The notes beneath the pieces are model-generated. The model was not told the origin of the DNA. It searched no databases and was given only the letters and a program-made list of their open reading frames with translations. This document shows, piece after piece, positions 53,280-61,840 of a stretch of 64,000 nucleotides of DNA. Where the stretch lies: the NCBI GenBank assembly GCA_016187945.1, contig JACPIT010000002.1:248001-312000 (forward strand), given 5' to 3'. The translations under genes and the position numbers were made by a program. Every line of letters starts with the position of its first letter. The first letter of the stretch is position 1. The DNA comes from Opitutia bacterium. GTDB lineage: Bacteria > Verrucomicrobiota > Verrucomicrobiia > Opitutales > Opitutaceae.

Positions 53280-53776
53280 GCGGAGTCTTCCGACCGGCGC
53301 GAATACCCGCATGAAATTCCTCGTCGAAATCGACCACCCGGAAACTGGCCAGCCGCTCTCCGCAGACGCGACGCGAGCGTTCGTCACGAGCGCATGTCGA
53401 GTCGTTGCTCGAAAGCCTGCCGGAATGAAAACCGCGTCTCTTCGCGCAGGGCCGATGCATCCGAGAGGAAACCGTGATCGCGACGACTCGACCAAGCCGA
53501 TGATCGACCGGAGTTCCACGAAAGCGAAACGGACATGCGCCTGATCATGGAGACGCGAACTTCTCGACGCGCGCTGCGCGCGATCATGCGACGCGACTAT
53601 GCAGGATCGCAGGCCGACTTCTGCGCGACGCGCTCGCGGCCGCTGACCGATCCCGCGTGTCGGCGCCGCGCGACGCGATCATGAAAGGACTCCCGTCGCG
53701 CGGCGACCGGCTCACGACCGCGGACATCGTGCGGCCGAATCGCACCCTGAGAGCGTAAACGCCTCGCGCCCGAAGC
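53280..53776. other. 497-bp region between the pump and the second MarR gene
   Basis: Apart from the ORF remnant at 53311-53428 no gene is credible here. Arg/Asp-rich frames on both strands reflect composition. No hairpin with a U-tract follows the permease gene. Confidence 0.4.
53311..53428 (+). pseudogene. Remnant of a small ORF, apparently frameshifted
   Basis: From ATG 53311 the first 26 codons (MKFLVEIDHPETGQPLSADA, then TRAFVT) look like the start of a small conserved protein of about 95 residues that I have seen in similar contexts. The frame then loses coding character. Shifting the frame near 53390 gives HVESLLESLPE and a TGA at 53426, again with normal codon use. The simplest reading is an internally deleted and frameshifted gene. 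The parent family is not certain. Confidence 0.35.
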
Positions 53777-54205
53777 ATGATCGATTTCGAATCGCAGTCG
53801 GTGCGCACGCTCCTTGCGCTCGCCAGCGCACAACGGGGAATCGATTCCGCGTGTTGTGCGCTCGCGTTTGATCATCTGAGCACAGCCGAACGATTGCGGT
53901 GCTGTCTCCGAAATGCTCTCGCGCGTCATCGGTTGAGCGATCTTCAGTTCGCCATCCTCGTCCTATTATTTGCCGTCGAGCCGGAGCCTGTTCCGATGGC
54001 TGTTCTCGCCCGACGCTCCGGAGCGTCCCGGTCTGCCGTGACGGACGCGTTCGATGGTCTTGTCGCGTCCAACTTGGCCGGTCGCGACCGTGATTGTCGT
54101 GACCGCCGAATTATGCGTGGGCGATTAACCGCGGCCGGATCGCAAAAAGCGGATCAAGCGATCAACGACTATCTGCGGGTCGTGGCGGATTCCCCTCCAC
54201 GTTAG
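53777..54205 (+). CDS. Second MarR-like winged-helix regulator
   Basis: 142 residues. The core is helix-turn-helix VPMAVLARRSGASRSAVTDA followed by FDGLVASNLAGRDRDCRDRR (wing with the Asp-Arg-Arg motif frequent in MarR proteins) and GRLTAAGSQKADQAINDYL. The N-terminal helices (LRCCLRNALARHRLSDLQFA) fit the dimerisation part. Clearly different in sequence from the MarR protein at 45307. It lies 0.5 kb behind the efflux pump and may regulate it; no palindromic site was recognised near its start. Confidence 0.75.
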   Translation: MIDFESQSVRTLLALASAQRGIDSACCALAFDHLSTAERLRCCLRNALARHRLSDLQFAILVLLFAVEPEPVPMAVLARRSGASRSAVTDAFDGLVASNLAGRDRDCRDRRIMRGRLTAAGSQKADQAINDYLRVVADSPPR

Positions 54206-54583
54206 ATCGTGGAGTGACGCAACGGAACGGCGGCGCGCCGGTGGCATTTGATCCGCGCGCGAGACGGGCGCAGAGAGGCTAGGGGGGCTTTGTCTCCGAT
54301 TTTAGTTCGCCGGTGTCACTGAGTTTGCTGCGTAGCGTGACACGGCGCCCACGAGGCGATGGGCGCTTTGATCGAGGCCGCAAAAGCACGGGGATTTCGG
54401 GCGAAAGCGGGGCCCAAAACCCGGCCCGCGCGCTTCGGTCGTCCTAGTTTCGGTTTGTTAGCTGGTTGTGAATAAGAATCGGGAATTTCCCATGTGTTTT
54501 TACTTGAGTCGTGGGAGTAAAATGGGGACAAATGGGGCGTTCTGGGGCGCAGGGCAGTTGGCGACTCGGAGCTCTCCCGTTTC
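54206..54583. other. 378-bp promoter region of the dcw cluster
   Basis: It contains an inverted pair GTGTCA / TGACAC (about 54313-54343), a hairpin GCGCCC / GGGCGC, and GGGAATTTCCC at 54481-54491. The last 75 bases hold four TGGG boxes, listed separately, with TAAAAT (54518-54523) as a possible -10. No gene is visible. Confidence 0.5.
54512..54546 (+). promoter_or_regulatory. MraZ operator: four TGGG boxes
   Basis: TGGG occurs at 54512, 54523, 54533 and 54543, spaced 11, 10 and 10 bases, ending 38 bases before the mraZ start. Regular TGGG repeats on one DNA face are the known binding pattern of MraZ, which represses its own operon in E. coli and mollicutes. Autoregulation of this dcw cluster is therefore likely. 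Confidence 0.8.
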
Positions 54584-55036
54584 ATGGCGCAATCAGGCAC
54601 AACCGTTTATTCCGGCCGTTTTGAGCACACGCTCGACGACAAGAATCGTCTCACGATTCCGTCGCTCTGGCGTTGGGTTCATTCGGACACGGAGACGTTT
54701 TTGGCCATGCCGCACCCGGATGGTTACATCGCCGTGCTGCCGCCGGCCCGCGTCGAGAAGCTCCTTGCGCAGATCGGCGAGATGAAGCTGTCGGATCGCG
54801 ACGCGCAGGCGGTGAAGGCGCGCATCTTTTCGTCGGCGCTCCAATTCACGTTCGACAAGCAGGGCCGCTTCGGCGCCTCGGCCGACCTGCTCGCTCACGC
54901 CGGCATCGCGAAGGACGCGGTGCTCGTGGGCATGGGCGACACTTTCAACATCATGAGCCCGTCGCGCTGGCAGGACATGCAGCGCGCCACGGCGGGCGAG
55001 AACTTCGGCGACATGATGCGCCGCATCGGCCTCTGA
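54584..55036 (+). CDS. mraZ: Transcriptional regulator MraZ
   Basis: 150 residues with two SpoVT/AbrB-like (MraZ) modules: YSGRFEHTLDDKNRLTIPSL near the start, and LQFTFDKQGRFGASADLLAH in the second half, each with the DxxGR-type signature (DDKNR, DKQGR). It forms a ring and binds the TGGG boxes just upstream. First gene of the division and cell wall cluster; rsmH follows after 127 bases. Confidence 0.95.
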   Translation: MAQSGTTVYSGRFEHTLDDKNRLTIPSLWRWVHSDTETFLAMPHPDGYIAVLPPARVEKLLAQIGEMKLSDRDAQAVKARIFSSALQFTFDKQGRFGASADLLAHAGIAKDAVLVGMGDTFNIMSPSRWQDMQRATAGENFGDMMRRIGL

Positions 55037-55163
55037 GCCATGACCACCACGACCATGCACACCACTCCTGTCCGTCCTCAGCCCTTGCCCAAGCTTGCCA
55101 TGGTCCGTTGCGCCAATCGGCGCGACACGCGCGGAGCGTTTCCCGTCCGCCGGAAGAAAACCC

Positions 55164-56114
55164 ATGCGCGCCGCGCTCCTTGATTTTCCGACCCGGACAA
55201 TGACGACGGGGCACCAGCCGGTTCTCCTGCACGAGGTTCTCGACTACCTCGCGCCGGAGAGCGGGCGGACTTACCTCGATTGCACTTTCGGCGGTGGTGG
55301 CCATACGCAGGAAATTCTGCGCCGTGGCGCCAGTGTGGTAGCACTGGACCGGGATCCATCCGCCGAGCCCCGGGCTGCGTCGGTGCAGGCGCAGTTCCCG
55401 GGAAACTTTCAGTTCGTCGATCTCAACTTCGGCGATCTCGCCGTGCTGCCCAATCACGGTTTCGCGGGCGCGCTGTTCGATCTCGGCGTGTCGTCGTTCC
55501 AACTCGACGAAGTCGAGCGCGGCTTCGCTTTCCGGCACGACGCGCCGGCCGACATGCGGATGAATCCGCGCGAAGGCCAGCCGGCCGCGCGCTGGCTCGA
55601 GGTCGCCTCGCACGACGCGCTCGTGCGCGCGATCCGCGATTACGGCGAGGAACAGAACTGGCGCCGCGTCGTCACCGCGATCGAGGCCGCGCGCGGCACG
55701 GGCCGGCTCGCCCGCACCGCTTCGCTCGCGCAGGTCATCGCCGACGCGATCCCCGCCGCCGCGAAGCGCGGGAGCAAAATCAATCCCGCCACGCGCAGCT
55801 TCCAGGGCATCCGCATCGCGGTGAACGACGAGATCGGCGCCATCGAGCGCGCCTTGCCCGCGGCGTTCGAGCGCCTCGCCTCCGGCGGCGTGCTCGCGGT
55901 CATCAGCTTCCACTCGCTCGAAGATCGCCCGGTGAAGCAGTTCTTCCGCCGCCTCTGCGGCCTGCCGGTCGATGCGAACGATTCCACGCCGCAGCAGCTC
56001 CGCGAGAAACACGCCGAGCTCCTCACGCGCAAGCCGGTCGTGCCGACCGACGCCGAGATTTCCGCCAATCCCCGCAGCCGCTCCGCCAAGCTGCGCGTCC
56101 TCCGCAAACTCTAA
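55164..56114 (+). CDS. rsmH: 16S rRNA (cytosine-1402 N4)-methyltransferase
   Basis: 316 residues. Family blocks: [36 protein letters not shown] (SAM loop), [37 protein letters not shown]-like [11 protein letters not shown], and [20 protein letters not shown]. It methylates C1402 in the ribosomal P site and is a standard second gene of dcw clusters. The ATG at 55164 is preferred because GGAAGAAAA precedes it; a later ATG at 55200 (MTTGHQPV) has no ribosome site. Confidence 0.96.
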   Translation: MRAALLDFPTRTMTTGHQPVLLHEVLDYLAPESGRTYLDCTFGGGGHTQEILRRGASVVALDRDPSAEPRAASVQAQFPGNFQFVDLNFGDLAVLPNHGFAGALFDLGVSSFQLDEVERGFAFRHDAPADMRMNPREGQPAARWLEVASHDALVRAIRDYGEEQNWRRVVTAIEAARGTGRLARTASLAQVIADAIPAAAKRGSKINPATRSFQGIRIAVNDEIGAIERALPAAFERLASGGVLAVISFHSLEDRPVKQFFRRLCGLPVDANDSTPQQLREKHAELLTRKPVVPTDAEISANPRSRSAKLRVLRKL

Positions 56115-56139
56115 AAACATTCCCGTCCTTCCTCCCGCG

Positions 56140-56556
56140 ATGAAGCCGCCTCCGCCCAACGCGCTCGTCAACAAACTCGTTCTCCTGAGCCTCGCGCTCC
56201 TCATGTTCGCCGGCACCCTCGGCCTCGGCGCCGTCTGGGTGCGCCAGGAAATTTTTGCCACGGCCAACCGCATCCGCGTCCTCGAAGGCGAGGTCGCCGA
56301 CGTCACGCGCAAGCTCGACGAAGTCGGCGCGCAGATCGCCACCGCTGAGAGCGTCGCCTCGCTGCTCCAGGCGAACGACGCGCTCCGTCTCGGCCTCGCG
56401 ACCGCGAAGGAAGTCCAGGTCGTCCGCGTCGAGCGGGATCCCGTGCTCGAGCTGAGCCGCAAGGCCGCCGCCGAAGCCATTTTCCGCTCCAACGAAGCCG
56501 CGCGGAACGCCAACGCCTTTGCGTTTCGCGTCGTCGCCGCCTCTTACCCGCGCTGA
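56140..56556 (+). CDS. ftsL: FtsL-like division protein
   Basis: 138 residues. Short Pro-rich cytoplasmic start (MKPPPPNALVNK), one membrane segment (LVLLSLALLMFAGTLGLGAV), then a periplasmic coiled coil with regular Leu/Val/Ala heptads (NRIRVLEGEVADVTRKLDEV, VASLLQANDALRLGLATAKE). Size, topology and position between rsmH and ftsI are those of FtsL, which with FtsB and FtsQ recruits FtsW-FtsI to the septum. Sequence identity in FtsL is always low, so this rests on position and architecture. Confidence 0.8.
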   Translation: MKPPPPNALVNKLVLLSLALLMFAGTLGLGAVWVRQEIFATANRIRVLEGEVADVTRKLDEVGAQIATAESVASLLQANDALRLGLATAKEVQVVRVERDPVLELSRKAAAEAIFRSNEAARNANAFAFRVVAASYPR

Positions 56557-56559
56557 TCG

Positions 56560-58365
56560 ATGTCGAAGGGTTTCGCCTCCAACGTTCGCATGACGCTCCT
56601 CGCCGTGGGCGTGCTCGGCCTGTTCACCGCCGTGTGCGGTCGACTGGTCTATCTGCACGTCCTCGGTCGCGACGAGCTGCTGCGTTACGTGGAAAAAGCC
56701 CGTCGCCAGATCGTCGTCGAGCACGCGCGCCGCGGCGCAATCCTCGACACCAAGGGCAACGTCCTCGCGACGTCGCGCTCCTACGTCGTCCTCGGCGCCG
56801 ACCCGGAAATGCTCAAGGAGGCCGACAGCACCAAGTGGGCCGACCTCGCGCGCCTGCTCGGCACCAATTACCTCGAACTCGACAAGACGCTCCGCAAGTC
56901 GATCGCCGCCGCCCAGCTCGCACTCGCTTCGACCGACGAGGCCGCGAAGGAAAAGCGCCTCCGCTACGTGAAGCTCGCCGACGAGGTCGACGAGGCCGTT
57001 TACGACAAGATCACGGACCTGCGCATCCGCGGCATCTACGGCTCGCGCGGTTACAAGCGCGTCTATCCCGGCAACCAGCTCGCCGCGCACGTCCTCGGCT
57101 ATATTAATAAGGAGAACATCCCCGTCACCGGCGCCGAGAAACACCTCGACCTCTACCTCAAGGGCCAGGACGGCTGGATCGAGTCCGAGAAAGACGGCGC
57201 GCGCCGCGAGATGGCGCAGTTCCGCACCCGCGAAGTCGACCCGCAGGACGGCCACGACGTCGTCCTCACGATCGACTCCGTCATCCAAAACATCATCGAG
57301 CGCGAACTCGACGCCATCGCCGGCAAATACAACCCGAAGTTCGCCACCATCATCGTCAGCGATCCGCAGACCGGCGCGATCCTCGGCATGGCCAACTGGC
57401 CGAGCTACAACCTCAACGAGTTCTTCAAGGCCCCGCTCGACGTCCAACGCAACAACGCCGTCACCGACATCGTCGAGCCCGGATCCACCTTCAAGATCGT
57501 CGCCGCCGGCGGCGGCCTGAACGATGGCACCGTGTCGCCGAACACGACCTTCGATTGCGAGGCCGCGACCGTCGTCATCAACGGCAAGGAGCGCACGCTC
57601 CCGAAGGAAGACCACAAGATGGGCGTCCTCGCCGTGCGCGAGATCGTCAGCCACTCGAGCAACCGCGGCGCCGCGCACATCGCGATGGCGATGGGCGCGC
57701 AGCGTTTCTACGAATACGCCAAGCTCTACGGCTTCGGCGAGACGACCAAGTTCGGCCTCGGCGGCGAAGTCCGCGGCATCCTCGAGCCGCCCGCGAAGTG
57801 GGACGGCCTCACGATCACGCGCATGCCCATGGGCCACGCCGTCGCCGCCACGCCGCTCCAGGTGCACATGGCCATGAGCGTCGTCGCCAACGGCGGCACG
57901 CTGCTCCGCCCGCAAATCATCCGGGAAATCCGCGACACCGACGGCAAGGTCGTCCGCACCTTCGAGCCCGAAAAGCGCCACCAGGTGCTCAAGCCCAGCA
58001 CCGCCGCGACGCTCGCGCAGATGCTCCACGGCGTCGTCAGCGAGGGCGGCACCGCCGCCGGCTTCGACATCGAGGGCTTCGAGGTCGCCGGCAAAACCGG
58101 CACCGCGCAAAAAATCATCGACGGCAAATACTCGAACAACCGCTACGTCGCCTCGTTCGTCGGCTTCTTCCCCGCCAGCCGCCCGCAAGTCGTGCTCTCC
58201 GTCATCGTCGACGACGCCAAGGTCCCCGGCGGCCTCGCCTACGGCCGCGCCGTCTCGGCCCCCGCGTTCAAGCATGTCGCGGAACAACTCATCCAATACC
58301 TTGACATCAAACCCGTGCGCGCGACCTCCCGCGTGTCGCTGGCCATGACTGGAGCCGCCAAATGA
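56560..58365 (+). CDS. ftsI: Septal peptidoglycan transpeptidase FtsI (PBP3)
   Basis: 601 residues: membrane anchor (TLLAVGVLGLFTAVCGRLVY), pedestal domain with RRGAILDTKGNVLATSRSYV and RVYPGNQLAAHVLGYINKEN, then the penicillin-binding domain with Ser309 in EPGSTFKIVAAGGG (SxxK), SHSSNRGAAHIA (SxN) and VAGKTGTAQKII (KTG). It cross-links peptide stems during division. It starts 3 bases after ftsL and its stop overlaps the murE start by 4. No PASTA repeats. Confidence 0.96.
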   Translation: MSKGFASNVRMTLLAVGVLGLFTAVCGRLVYLHVLGRDELLRYVEKARRQIVVEHARRGAILDTKGNVLATSRSYVVLGADPEMLKEADSTKWADLARLLGTNYLELDKTLRKSIAAAQLALASTDEAAKEKRLRYVKLADEVDEAVYDKITDLRIRGIYGSRGYKRVYPGNQLAAHVLGYINKENIPVTGAEKHLDLYLKGQDGWIESEKDGARREMAQFRTREVDPQDGHDVVLTIDSVIQNIIERELDAIAGKYNPKFATIIVSDPQTGAILGMANWPSYNLNEFFKAPLDVQRNNAVTDIVEPGSTFKIVAAGGGLNDGTVSPNTTFDCEAATVVINGKERTLPKEDHKMGVLAVREIVSHSSNRGAAHIAMAMGAQRFYEYAKLYGFGETTKFGLGGEVRGILEPPAKWDGLTITRMPMGHAVAATPLQVHMAMSVVANGGTLLRPQIIREIRDTDGKVVRTFEPEKRHQVLKPSTAATLAQMLHGVVSEGGTAAGFDIEGFEVAGKTGTAQKIIDGKYSNNRYVASFVGFFPASRPQVVLSVIVDDAKVPGGLAYGRAVSAPAFKHVAEQLIQYLDIKPVRATSRVSLAMTGAAK

Positions 58366-59954
58366 TCGGCTATCTCACGCCCAATTATCCGCTCGTCGCA
58401 GCCTTCCGCTCGCTCCCGGCCACGCGCCGCCGCCCGGTCGACCGCGTGTCCCAACAAATTTTCAAGATGGCCCCGAAGCTCTCCGACTTCCTCAACGACG
58501 ACGAGATCGTCGCGAGCAAAGGCGATCTCGACCGCCCGATCTCCGGCCTCGCGCTCGACAGCCGCCGCGTGATGCACGGCAACCTCTTCTTCGCGGTCCG
58601 CGGCCGCCGCGCCGACGGCAATCTCTTCATCGACGAGGCGATCGCGCGCGGCGCCGTCGCCGTCATCGCGGAAAAAATCCCCGCCGTCACCTCCGCGCGC
58701 GTCACCTACGTGCAGGTCGCCGACGCCCGCCGCGTGCTCGCGCGCGTCTCGCAGCGCTTCTTCAAGTTCCCCGATCGCTCGCTCGACCTCGTCGGCGTCA
58801 CCGGCACCAACGGCAAGACCACCGTCGCCGCGCTCGTGAAGCAACTGCTCTCGACCGACCGCCAGCGCGTCGGCCTCATCGGCACGGTGAACTACGACCT
58901 CGGCGCGCGCGTCGTCCCGTCGTATCGCACCACGCCCGAAGCGCTCGACCTCTACGGCATGCTCGCGCAGATCCGCGACGCCGGTTGCCGCCAGGCCGTG
59001 CTCGAAGTCAGCTCGCACGGCATCGACCAGCAGCGTGTGCTCGGCATGCAGTTCGGCGTCGCGGTGTTCACCAACCTCACGCAGGACCACCTCGATTACC
59101 ACGGGTCGATGGATGCCTACTTCGCCGTGAAGTCGCGCCTCTTCCGCGGCGAGACCGCGCCCGCGCCGCGCGCCGTCGCCATCAACCTCGACGATCCGCA
59201 CGGCCGCCGCCTCGCCGGCGAAGTGCCCGCGTCGATCAAGCTCGTCACCTTCGGCGAGTCCCCCGACGCGACGATCCGCGCCGAAAACGTCCGCCTGAAT
59301 TTCAAGAGCACCGCGCTCACGCTCGTCTGGCCCGAAGGCCGCGCCGAGATCGAGAGCCCGCTCATCGGCCGCTACAACGTCTCGAACCTCCTCGCCGCCT
59401 TCGCCGCCTGCTACGCCCTCGGCCGCGATCCGCAGATCGTCGCGACGCGCCTCAAGAGCTTCGGCGGCGTCTCCGGCCGCATGGAGCGCATCGATGCCGG
59501 CCAGCCGTTCAACGTGCTCGTCGACTACGCGCACACCGACGACGCGCTCCGCAACGCCCTCGGCATGCTCAAGGCGATCACGCCCGGCCGCCTCTTCGTC
59601 GTCTTCGGTTGCGGCGGCAACCGCGACCGCTCGAAGCGCGCGCTCATGACCGCCGCCGTGCAGGAGTTCGCCGACGCCGCCTGGGCCACCGCCGACAACC
59701 CGCGCAACGAGCCGCTGCTCCAGATTTTCTCCGACATGAAGCCCGGCGTCACCGACGCGACGAAGATCGCCTTCGTTGAGGACCGGCGCCGCGCGATCAG
59801 CCTCGCGCTCGACTCCGCGCGCGCGGGCGACTGCCTGCTCATCGCCGGCAAGGGCCACGAAACTTTCCAGGAACTCGCGGACACCGTCGTGCCCTTCGAC
59901 GACCGCCAAGTCGTCCGCGAACTCATCGGCATCAAGCAACTGAAGCCGGTCTGA
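58362..59954 (+). CDS. murE: UDP-MurNAc-tripeptide synthetase MurE
   Basis: 530 residues. Domain 1 has LALDSRRVMHGNLFFAVRGR. The ATP loop is VGVTGTNGKTTVAALVKQLL. YRTTPEALDLYGMLAQ, VLEVSSHGIDQQRVLGMQF and FTNLTQDHLDYHGSMDAYFA follow. VSGRMERIDAGQPFNVLVDY marks domain 3. The amino-acid-specificity motif is DNPR (ATADNPRNEP), indicating meso-diaminopimelate as the added residue, as expected for a Gram-negative wall. The first 35 residues (MIGYLTPNYPLVAAFRSLPA) are extra compared with E. coli; internal starts exist, but the 4-base overlap with ftsI favours 58362. Confidence 0.96.
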   Translation: MIGYLTPNYPLVAAFRSLPATRRRPVDRVSQQIFKMAPKLSDFLNDDEIVASKGDLDRPISGLALDSRRVMHGNLFFAVRGRRADGNLFIDEAIARGAVAVIAEKIPAVTSARVTYVQVADARRVLARVSQRFFKFPDRSLDLVGVTGTNGKTTVAALVKQLLSTDRQRVGLIGTVNYDLGARVVPSYRTTPEALDLYGMLAQIRDAGCRQAVLEVSSHGIDQQRVLGMQFGVAVFTNLTQDHLDYHGSMDAYFAVKSRLFRGETAPAPRAVAINLDDPHGRRLAGEVPASIKLVTFGESPDATIRAENVRLNFKSTALTLVWPEGRAEIESPLIGRYNVSNLLAAFAACYALGRDPQIVATRLKSFGGVSGRMERIDAGQPFNVLVDYAHTDDALRNALGMLKAITPGRLFVVFGCGGNRDRSKRALMTAAVQEFADAAWATADNPRNEPLLQIFSDMKPGVTDATKIAFVEDRRRAISLALDSARAGDCLLIAGKGHETFQELADTVVPFDDRQVVRELIGIKQLKPV

Positions 59955-59987
59955 CGCCGTGAAACCTTCCACGCTCCTCAGTCAAAC

Positions 59988-60058
59988 TGGAGGGCCGAGC
60001 TCCCGCGAGGCCGCCACGTTCGCCGCGCACCGCGGCCTCGCAGGAGCTCGGCCCTCCA
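59988..60058. repeat. REP-like inverted repeat, GGAGGGCCGAGCTCC family (copy 1)
   Basis: 27-base arms (59988-60014 and 60032-60058) with one mismatch around a 17-base spacer; each starts TGGAGGGCCGAGCTCC. The same family recurs at 61866 between murF and mraY. It begins 33 bases after the murE stop. Confidence 0.85.
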
Positions 60059-60074
60059 CGGTTCCGCCATCCAC

Positions 60075-60236
60075 GTGAGCACTTCTTCCACCAACGACAA
60101 ACGCAGCGCGGCCGCCACAGCCGACGCCGTGAAACCGGCGGCGACGTGGGTGCGCGCCAAACGCGCGCCGCGCCGAAAACGAACCGATCGCGCGAGCGCC
60201 TTGCACCTCGGCGCGATCGACCTCGCGAGCAACTGA
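60075..60236 (+). CDS. Possible 53-residue basic small protein
   Basis: GTG at 60075 opens a frame VSTSSTNDKRSAAATADAVK, then TWVRAKRAPRRKRTD and ending LGAIDLASN before TGA. Arg/Lys-rich and without recognisable domain. Third-position GC is high as in real genes here, but the short length, GTG start and position between two repeats make it doubtful. Confidence 0.25.
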   Translation: MSTSSTNDKRSAAATADAVKPAATWVRAKRAPRRKRTDRASALHLGAIDLASN

Positions 60237-60268
60237 CATGTGTGCCCACCTCGCCGATTTTCTCCGCG

Positions 60269-60345
60269 ACTGCAGGGCCGGCCCTTGTGGCCGGGCCGCG
60301 TCGTTGAGCATGTTCCGGCCCGGCGACAAGCGCCGGCCCTACAGT
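60269..60345. repeat. REP/BIME-type inverted repeat, ACTGTAGGGCCGGCG family
   Basis: 29-base arms (60269-60297 and 60317-60345) with three mismatches around a 19-base spacer. Each arm is a small hairpin on its own (GGCCGGCG-type / CGCCGGGCC). The GTAG head is intact in the right arm and GCAG in the left. It ends 10 bases before the murF start, so it occupies the place where a ribosome site would be. Confidence 0.82.
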
Positions 60346-60355
60346 CCAAACCGCC

Positions 60356-61840
60356 ATGCGTGAGTTCTCACCGCAGTCTCTCGCGTCTTGGACCGGCGGT
60401 CGTTGGACAACGATGCCGGTCTCGTCGCTTTCGGGCTTCAACCAAGACACCCGCGCGCTGTCCGCCGGCCAGGTTTTCGTCGCGCTCAAGACCGACAAAC
60501 GCGACGGCCACGATTTCCTCGCCGACGCCGCCGCCAAAGGCGCCGCCGCCGCGCTCGTCGCGCGCGAAGTGGCCGGCGCGCCGCTCCCGCAACTCGTCGT
60601 CGCCGATCCGCTGCGCGCGTTCCAGGCGATCGCCGCCGCGTATCGCCGCACATTTCCCGGCCGCGTGATCGGCATCACCGGCAGCGCCGGCAAAACGTCG
60701 ACGAAGGACTTGGTGGCGCTGCTGCTCGACGTAGCGCCGGTCTCCGACCGGCGGCGCACAGGCAGCGAAACGTCCGGCCCATCCGCTGCGCCGGCCGCAC
60801 TCCGCCGGTCGGAGACCGGCGCTACCGACGCGTCGCGCACTTCTTCCCGCGTCCTCGCCACGTCGGGCAACCTCAACAACTTCATCGGCGTTCCGCTCAC
60901 GCTCACGCAGCTCGACCCCGCGGCGCACGACGCCGCGGTGATCGAGGCCGGCATCAACATGCCCGGCGAGATGCGCGACCTCGTCGGCATGGCCCAGCCC
61001 GACCACGCGATCGTCACTTTCGTCGGTCCGGCGCATCTGGAAAAGCTCGGTTCGCTCGACGGCGTCGCCGCGGAAAAAGTGCAGATGCTCACCGGCGTGC
61101 GCGGCGGCGGCTTGCAGGTGTTTCCGGTCTCGTGCTGGCAGTTCGAGCCGTTCCGCGCGCTCGCGAATCCGCTCGTGCTCGTGCCGGCGAACGAGGCGAT
61201 GGTGCGCGTCGAGGGACAGACGATCATCTTCACGGTGCTGCACCGCCCCGATCGCACCGAGGTCACGCTCGGCGCGAAGCGCACGTTCGTTCTCCGCCGC
61301 GTCTCGAGTGGCATGGCGCAAAACGCCGCGCTCGCGCTTGCCCTCGCATCGGAACTCGGCGTCGACGATGCCACGCTCCAGCAGCGCCTCGCGACCTGGC
61401 AGCCGTCGAAGTGGCGCGGCGAGATGCAGCGGGTGGGGGACGCGGAGGTTTACTGCGATTTCTACAACGCGAATCCCGCCTCGATGGCCGACGCCATCGC
61501 GGCGTTCGCGAGTCTCGCGCGCCCCGAGCTGCCGCGCCTCTACGTGCTCGGCGGCATGGAGGAACTCGGCGCGCAGGCGGCAGATTTTCACCAGCAGCTC
61601 GGCCGCACGATCCTGCTCCGCCCGGGCGATTTTCTTTTCACCATCGGCACGCACGCCGGCGCGTTGCGCGAAGGCCTGCTCGAAAACGGCAACGATCCCG
61701 CGCAGGTCGCTGTCGTCACCGATCCCGCGCCGGTGCGCGAGCGTCTCGCGACGTTCAAGGGCGCCGCGTTCCTCAAGGGCAGTCGCCGCTACCGTCTGGA
61801 AACCGTGCTCGATCCGCACGCCGCCGCGCATGCGCACTGA
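60356..61840 (+). CDS. murF: UDP-MurNAc-tripeptide:D-Ala-D-Ala ligase MurF, with in-frame repeat insert
   Basis: 494 residues, about 40 more than E. coli MurF. It adds D-Ala-D-Ala to the UDP-MurNAc-tripeptide. Landmarks are FNQDTRALSAGQVFVALKTD, ATP loop IGITGSAGKTSTKDLVALLL (Lys113), ATSGNLNNFIGVPLTLTQL, EAGINMPGEMRDLVGMAQPD, YCDFYNANPASMADAIAAF and LYVLGGMEELGAQAADFHQQ. Between the ATP-loop helix and the GNLNN motif, residues about 126-157 (VAPVSDRRRTGSETS and on to LRRSETGATD) have no family counterpart and are encoded by a perfect inverted repeat at 60731-60825. The reading frame survives. The gene is probably functional with an extra surface loop. Confidence 0.93.
   Translation: MREFSPQSLASWTGGRWTTMPVSSLSGFNQDTRALSAGQVFVALKTDKRDGHDFLADAAAKGAAAALVAREVAGAPLPQLVVADPLRAFQAIAAAYRRTFPGRVIGITGSAGKTSTKDLVALLLDVAPVSDRRRTGSETSGPSAAPAALRRSETGATDASRTSSRVLATSGNLNNFIGVPLTLTQLDPAAHDAAVIEAGINMPGEMRDLVGMAQPDHAIVTFVGPAHLEKLGSLDGVAAEKVQMLTGVRGGGLQVFPVSCWQFEPFRALANPLVLVPANEAMVRVEGQTIIFTVLHRPDRTEVTLGAKRTFVLRRVSSGMAQNAALALALASELGVDDATLQQRLATWQPSKWRGEMQRVGDAEVYCDFYNANPASMADAIAAFASLARPELPRLYVLGGMEELGAQAADFHQQLGRTILLRPGDFLFTIGTHAGALREGLLENGNDPAQVAVVTDPAPVRERLATFKGAAFLKGSRRYRLETVLDPHAAAHAH
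60731..60825. repeat. REP/BIME element inside the murF coding sequence
   Basis: Perfect 24-base arms (60731-60754 and 60802-60825), each starting GTAGCGCCGGTCTCC and self-palindromic (CGCCGGTC / GACCGGCG), around a 47-base spacer. CGAC directly precedes and follows the element, as a target duplication would; 95 plus 4 bases equals 33 codons, so the murF frame is kept. Confidence 0.88.

Larger units (their letters stand above)
59955..60355. other. 401-bp gap between murE and murF carrying two inverted repeats
   Basis: The repeats at 59988-60058 and 60269-60345 occupy the two ends. Between them lies a possible 53-codon frame (60075-60236). A gap this size inside an otherwise tight cluster is unusual and seems to have been created by repeat insertion. 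Confidence 0.5.
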
